A stretch of 18,309 nucleotides of DNA, from the NCBI GenBank assembly GCA_024405075.1, contig JAKSPG010000008.1, positions 1 to 18,309 on the forward strand. The letters run 5' to 3'. Of this stretch, positions 17,494 through 18,309 are shown in pieces; position 1 is the first letter of the stretch; every line of letters starts with the position of its first letter. The position numbers and the translations under genes were made by a program. The DNA comes from Elusimicrobiaceae bacterium (GTDB lineage: Bacteria; Elusimicrobiota; Elusimicrobia; Elusimicrobiales; Elusimicrobiaceae). The notes under the pieces were generated by a model, which saw only the letters and a list, made by a program, of their open reading frames with translations, did no database searches and was not told the DNA's origin.

Positions 17494-18309
17494 ATGGCAA
17501 AAACAAATTTAATTGCAGGGTTGGATATCGGCAGCGGTAAAATGACATGTATCGCCGCCGCCCACGACGCCGATACCAACACGCTAAAAGTGGTAGCCGG
17601 GCGTAGCGTTCCGTGCAAAGGTTTACGCGGGGGAATGGTGTCGGACATTCGGGAAACCTCTGCCGCTGTCACGCATATTTTAGGTAGCATTGAACGGGAA
17701 TGTAACCGCGAAATTGGCAATTTGTTTATCGGCGTGCGCGGGGCGCATTTGGAATCGTTTAGCAATCACGGAACGTACAATATTTCCCGCATGGATAAGG
17801 AAATCACTCAAGCCGATATGGACTTGGCTGTTGAAAACGCCAAAGCCATGCCTATCAAAAATGATAATGAAATCGTCAACGTGATTACACAAGGTTACTC
17901 CATTGACAAACAGCGCGGTATCAACAATCCCGAAGGGATGGAAGGATCACTGTTAGAGGTGGACGTGCATATTACGACGGGTTCTTCCACTCATTTGAAC
18001 AATTTGGCCAAGGCTATCCAACGCCCCGGTTACAAAATTGACGGAACTTTTTACAGTTTAGTACCATTAGCCGATTGCGTGCTTACACAAGAAGAAAAAG
18101 AAATCGGCGCACTTATTTTAGATTTAGGTGGAGAAACGATGTCCGTCGGTATTTACATTGACGGTATTTTAAAATTTTCGCGCGATATCCCCTATGGGTG
18201 CGATTTAATTACCAGCGATCTTTCACGCTTGCTACATACTTCCCGCCAGCACGCACAGGAAATCAAGGAAAAATACGGTGTTTCTTTCCCCACTTTTTTA
18301 GATGAAGAA
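17494..18309 (+). CDS. ftsA: Cell division protein FtsA, N-terminal part (runs off the window)
   Basis: 272 codons are visible and the frame is still open at the window end; the full protein is usually about 400-430 residues. The actin-like ATPase fold is recognisable: phosphate-1 motif LIAGLDIGSGKMTCIAA (6-22), then the 1C domain typical of FtsA (RGGMVSDIRETSAAVTHILGSIE, IGNLFIGVRGAHLESF, EIVNVITQGYSID), and phosphate-2 motif ALILDLGGETMSVGIYIDG (206-224). FtsA tethers FtsZ to the membrane and recruits the late divisome. AGGGGA six bases before the ATG is the ribosome site. The ftsQ-ftsA order is the common one, with ftsZ expected just beyond the window. Confidence 0.95.
   Translation, partial: MAKTNLIAGLDIGSGKMTCIAAAHDADTNTLKVVAGRSVPCKGLRGGMVSDIRETSAAVTHILGSIERECNREIGNLFIGVRGAHLESFSNHGTYNISRMDKEITQADMDLAVENAKAMPIKNDNEIVNVITQGYSIDKQRGINNPEGMEGSLLEVDVHITTGSSTHLNNLAKAIQRPGYKIDGTFYSLVPLADCVLTQEEKEIGALILDLGGETMSVGIYIDGILKFSRDIPYGCDLITSDLSRLLHTSRQHAQEIKEKYGVSFPTFLDEE

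Overview
The window looks like a chromosomal segment of a gut-type member of the phylum Elusimicrobiota (Elusimicrobium / Avelusimicrobium-like). I infer this from protein style only: housekeeping genes of a Gram-negative-type envelope organism, and six separate type IV prepilin-like genes with near-identical N-termini (GFTLIELLVVVLIIGILAA-type), a known abundance in Elusimicrobium minutum. No database search was possible.

Layout. 1-191: tail of a glycogen-binding (CBM48-type) domain protein. 259-825 (-): prepilin 1. 1073-4123 (+): a secreted protein of unknown function, then rnhB, yraN and a purine nucleoside phosphorylase, closed by a strong terminator. 4173-5597 (+): Wzx-like flippase, overlapping tail-to-tail with prepilin 2 (5584-6135, -). 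6136-6559: a highly structured non-coding stretch, then a LexA-like repressor (6560-7168, -). 7344-10857 (+): Rossmann methyltransferase-like protein, Kdo/WaaP-type lipopolysaccharide kinase, prepilin 3 and a GT9 glycosyltransferase. 10910-13390 (-): large secreted protein with four perfect-length 62-residue tandem repeats. 13564-13920 (-): shortened SlyD-like FKBP isomerase. 14105-15816 (+): operon of three prepilins. 15896-18309 (+): smpB, tRNA-Leu(CAG), ftsQ and the 5' part of ftsA.

Themes. The genes are mostly cell envelope (flippase, LPS kinase, GT9, pilins, secreted proteins, division proteins) mixed with nucleic-acid housekeeping (rnhB, smpB, lexA). Two secreted proteins of unknown function at opposite ends of the window (1073-2242 and 10910-13390) have the same kind of signal peptide start, share a histidine-containing C-terminal motif, and carry the same inverted-repeat operator (GACCTA-N8/9-TAGGTC plus a conserved flank) next to the promoter; I infer they are co-regulated relatives.

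The most unusual element is the minus-strand RNA at about 6436-6172: at least four strong hairpins, a 20-bp intrinsic terminator hairpin with a U8 tract ending 36 nt before the start codon of prepilin 2, and an upstream segment perfectly complementary to the whole 9-nt terminator loop and extendable to a 17-bp competing helix. It reads as a riboswitch/attenuator leader of a pilin gene, or a stand-alone structured ncRNA, and I cannot assign it to any known class. A second theme is leaderless transcription: rnhB and smpB both have TGCTATAATA-N5-ATG with no Shine-Dalgarno sequence, placing the predicted transcription start on the A of the ATG.
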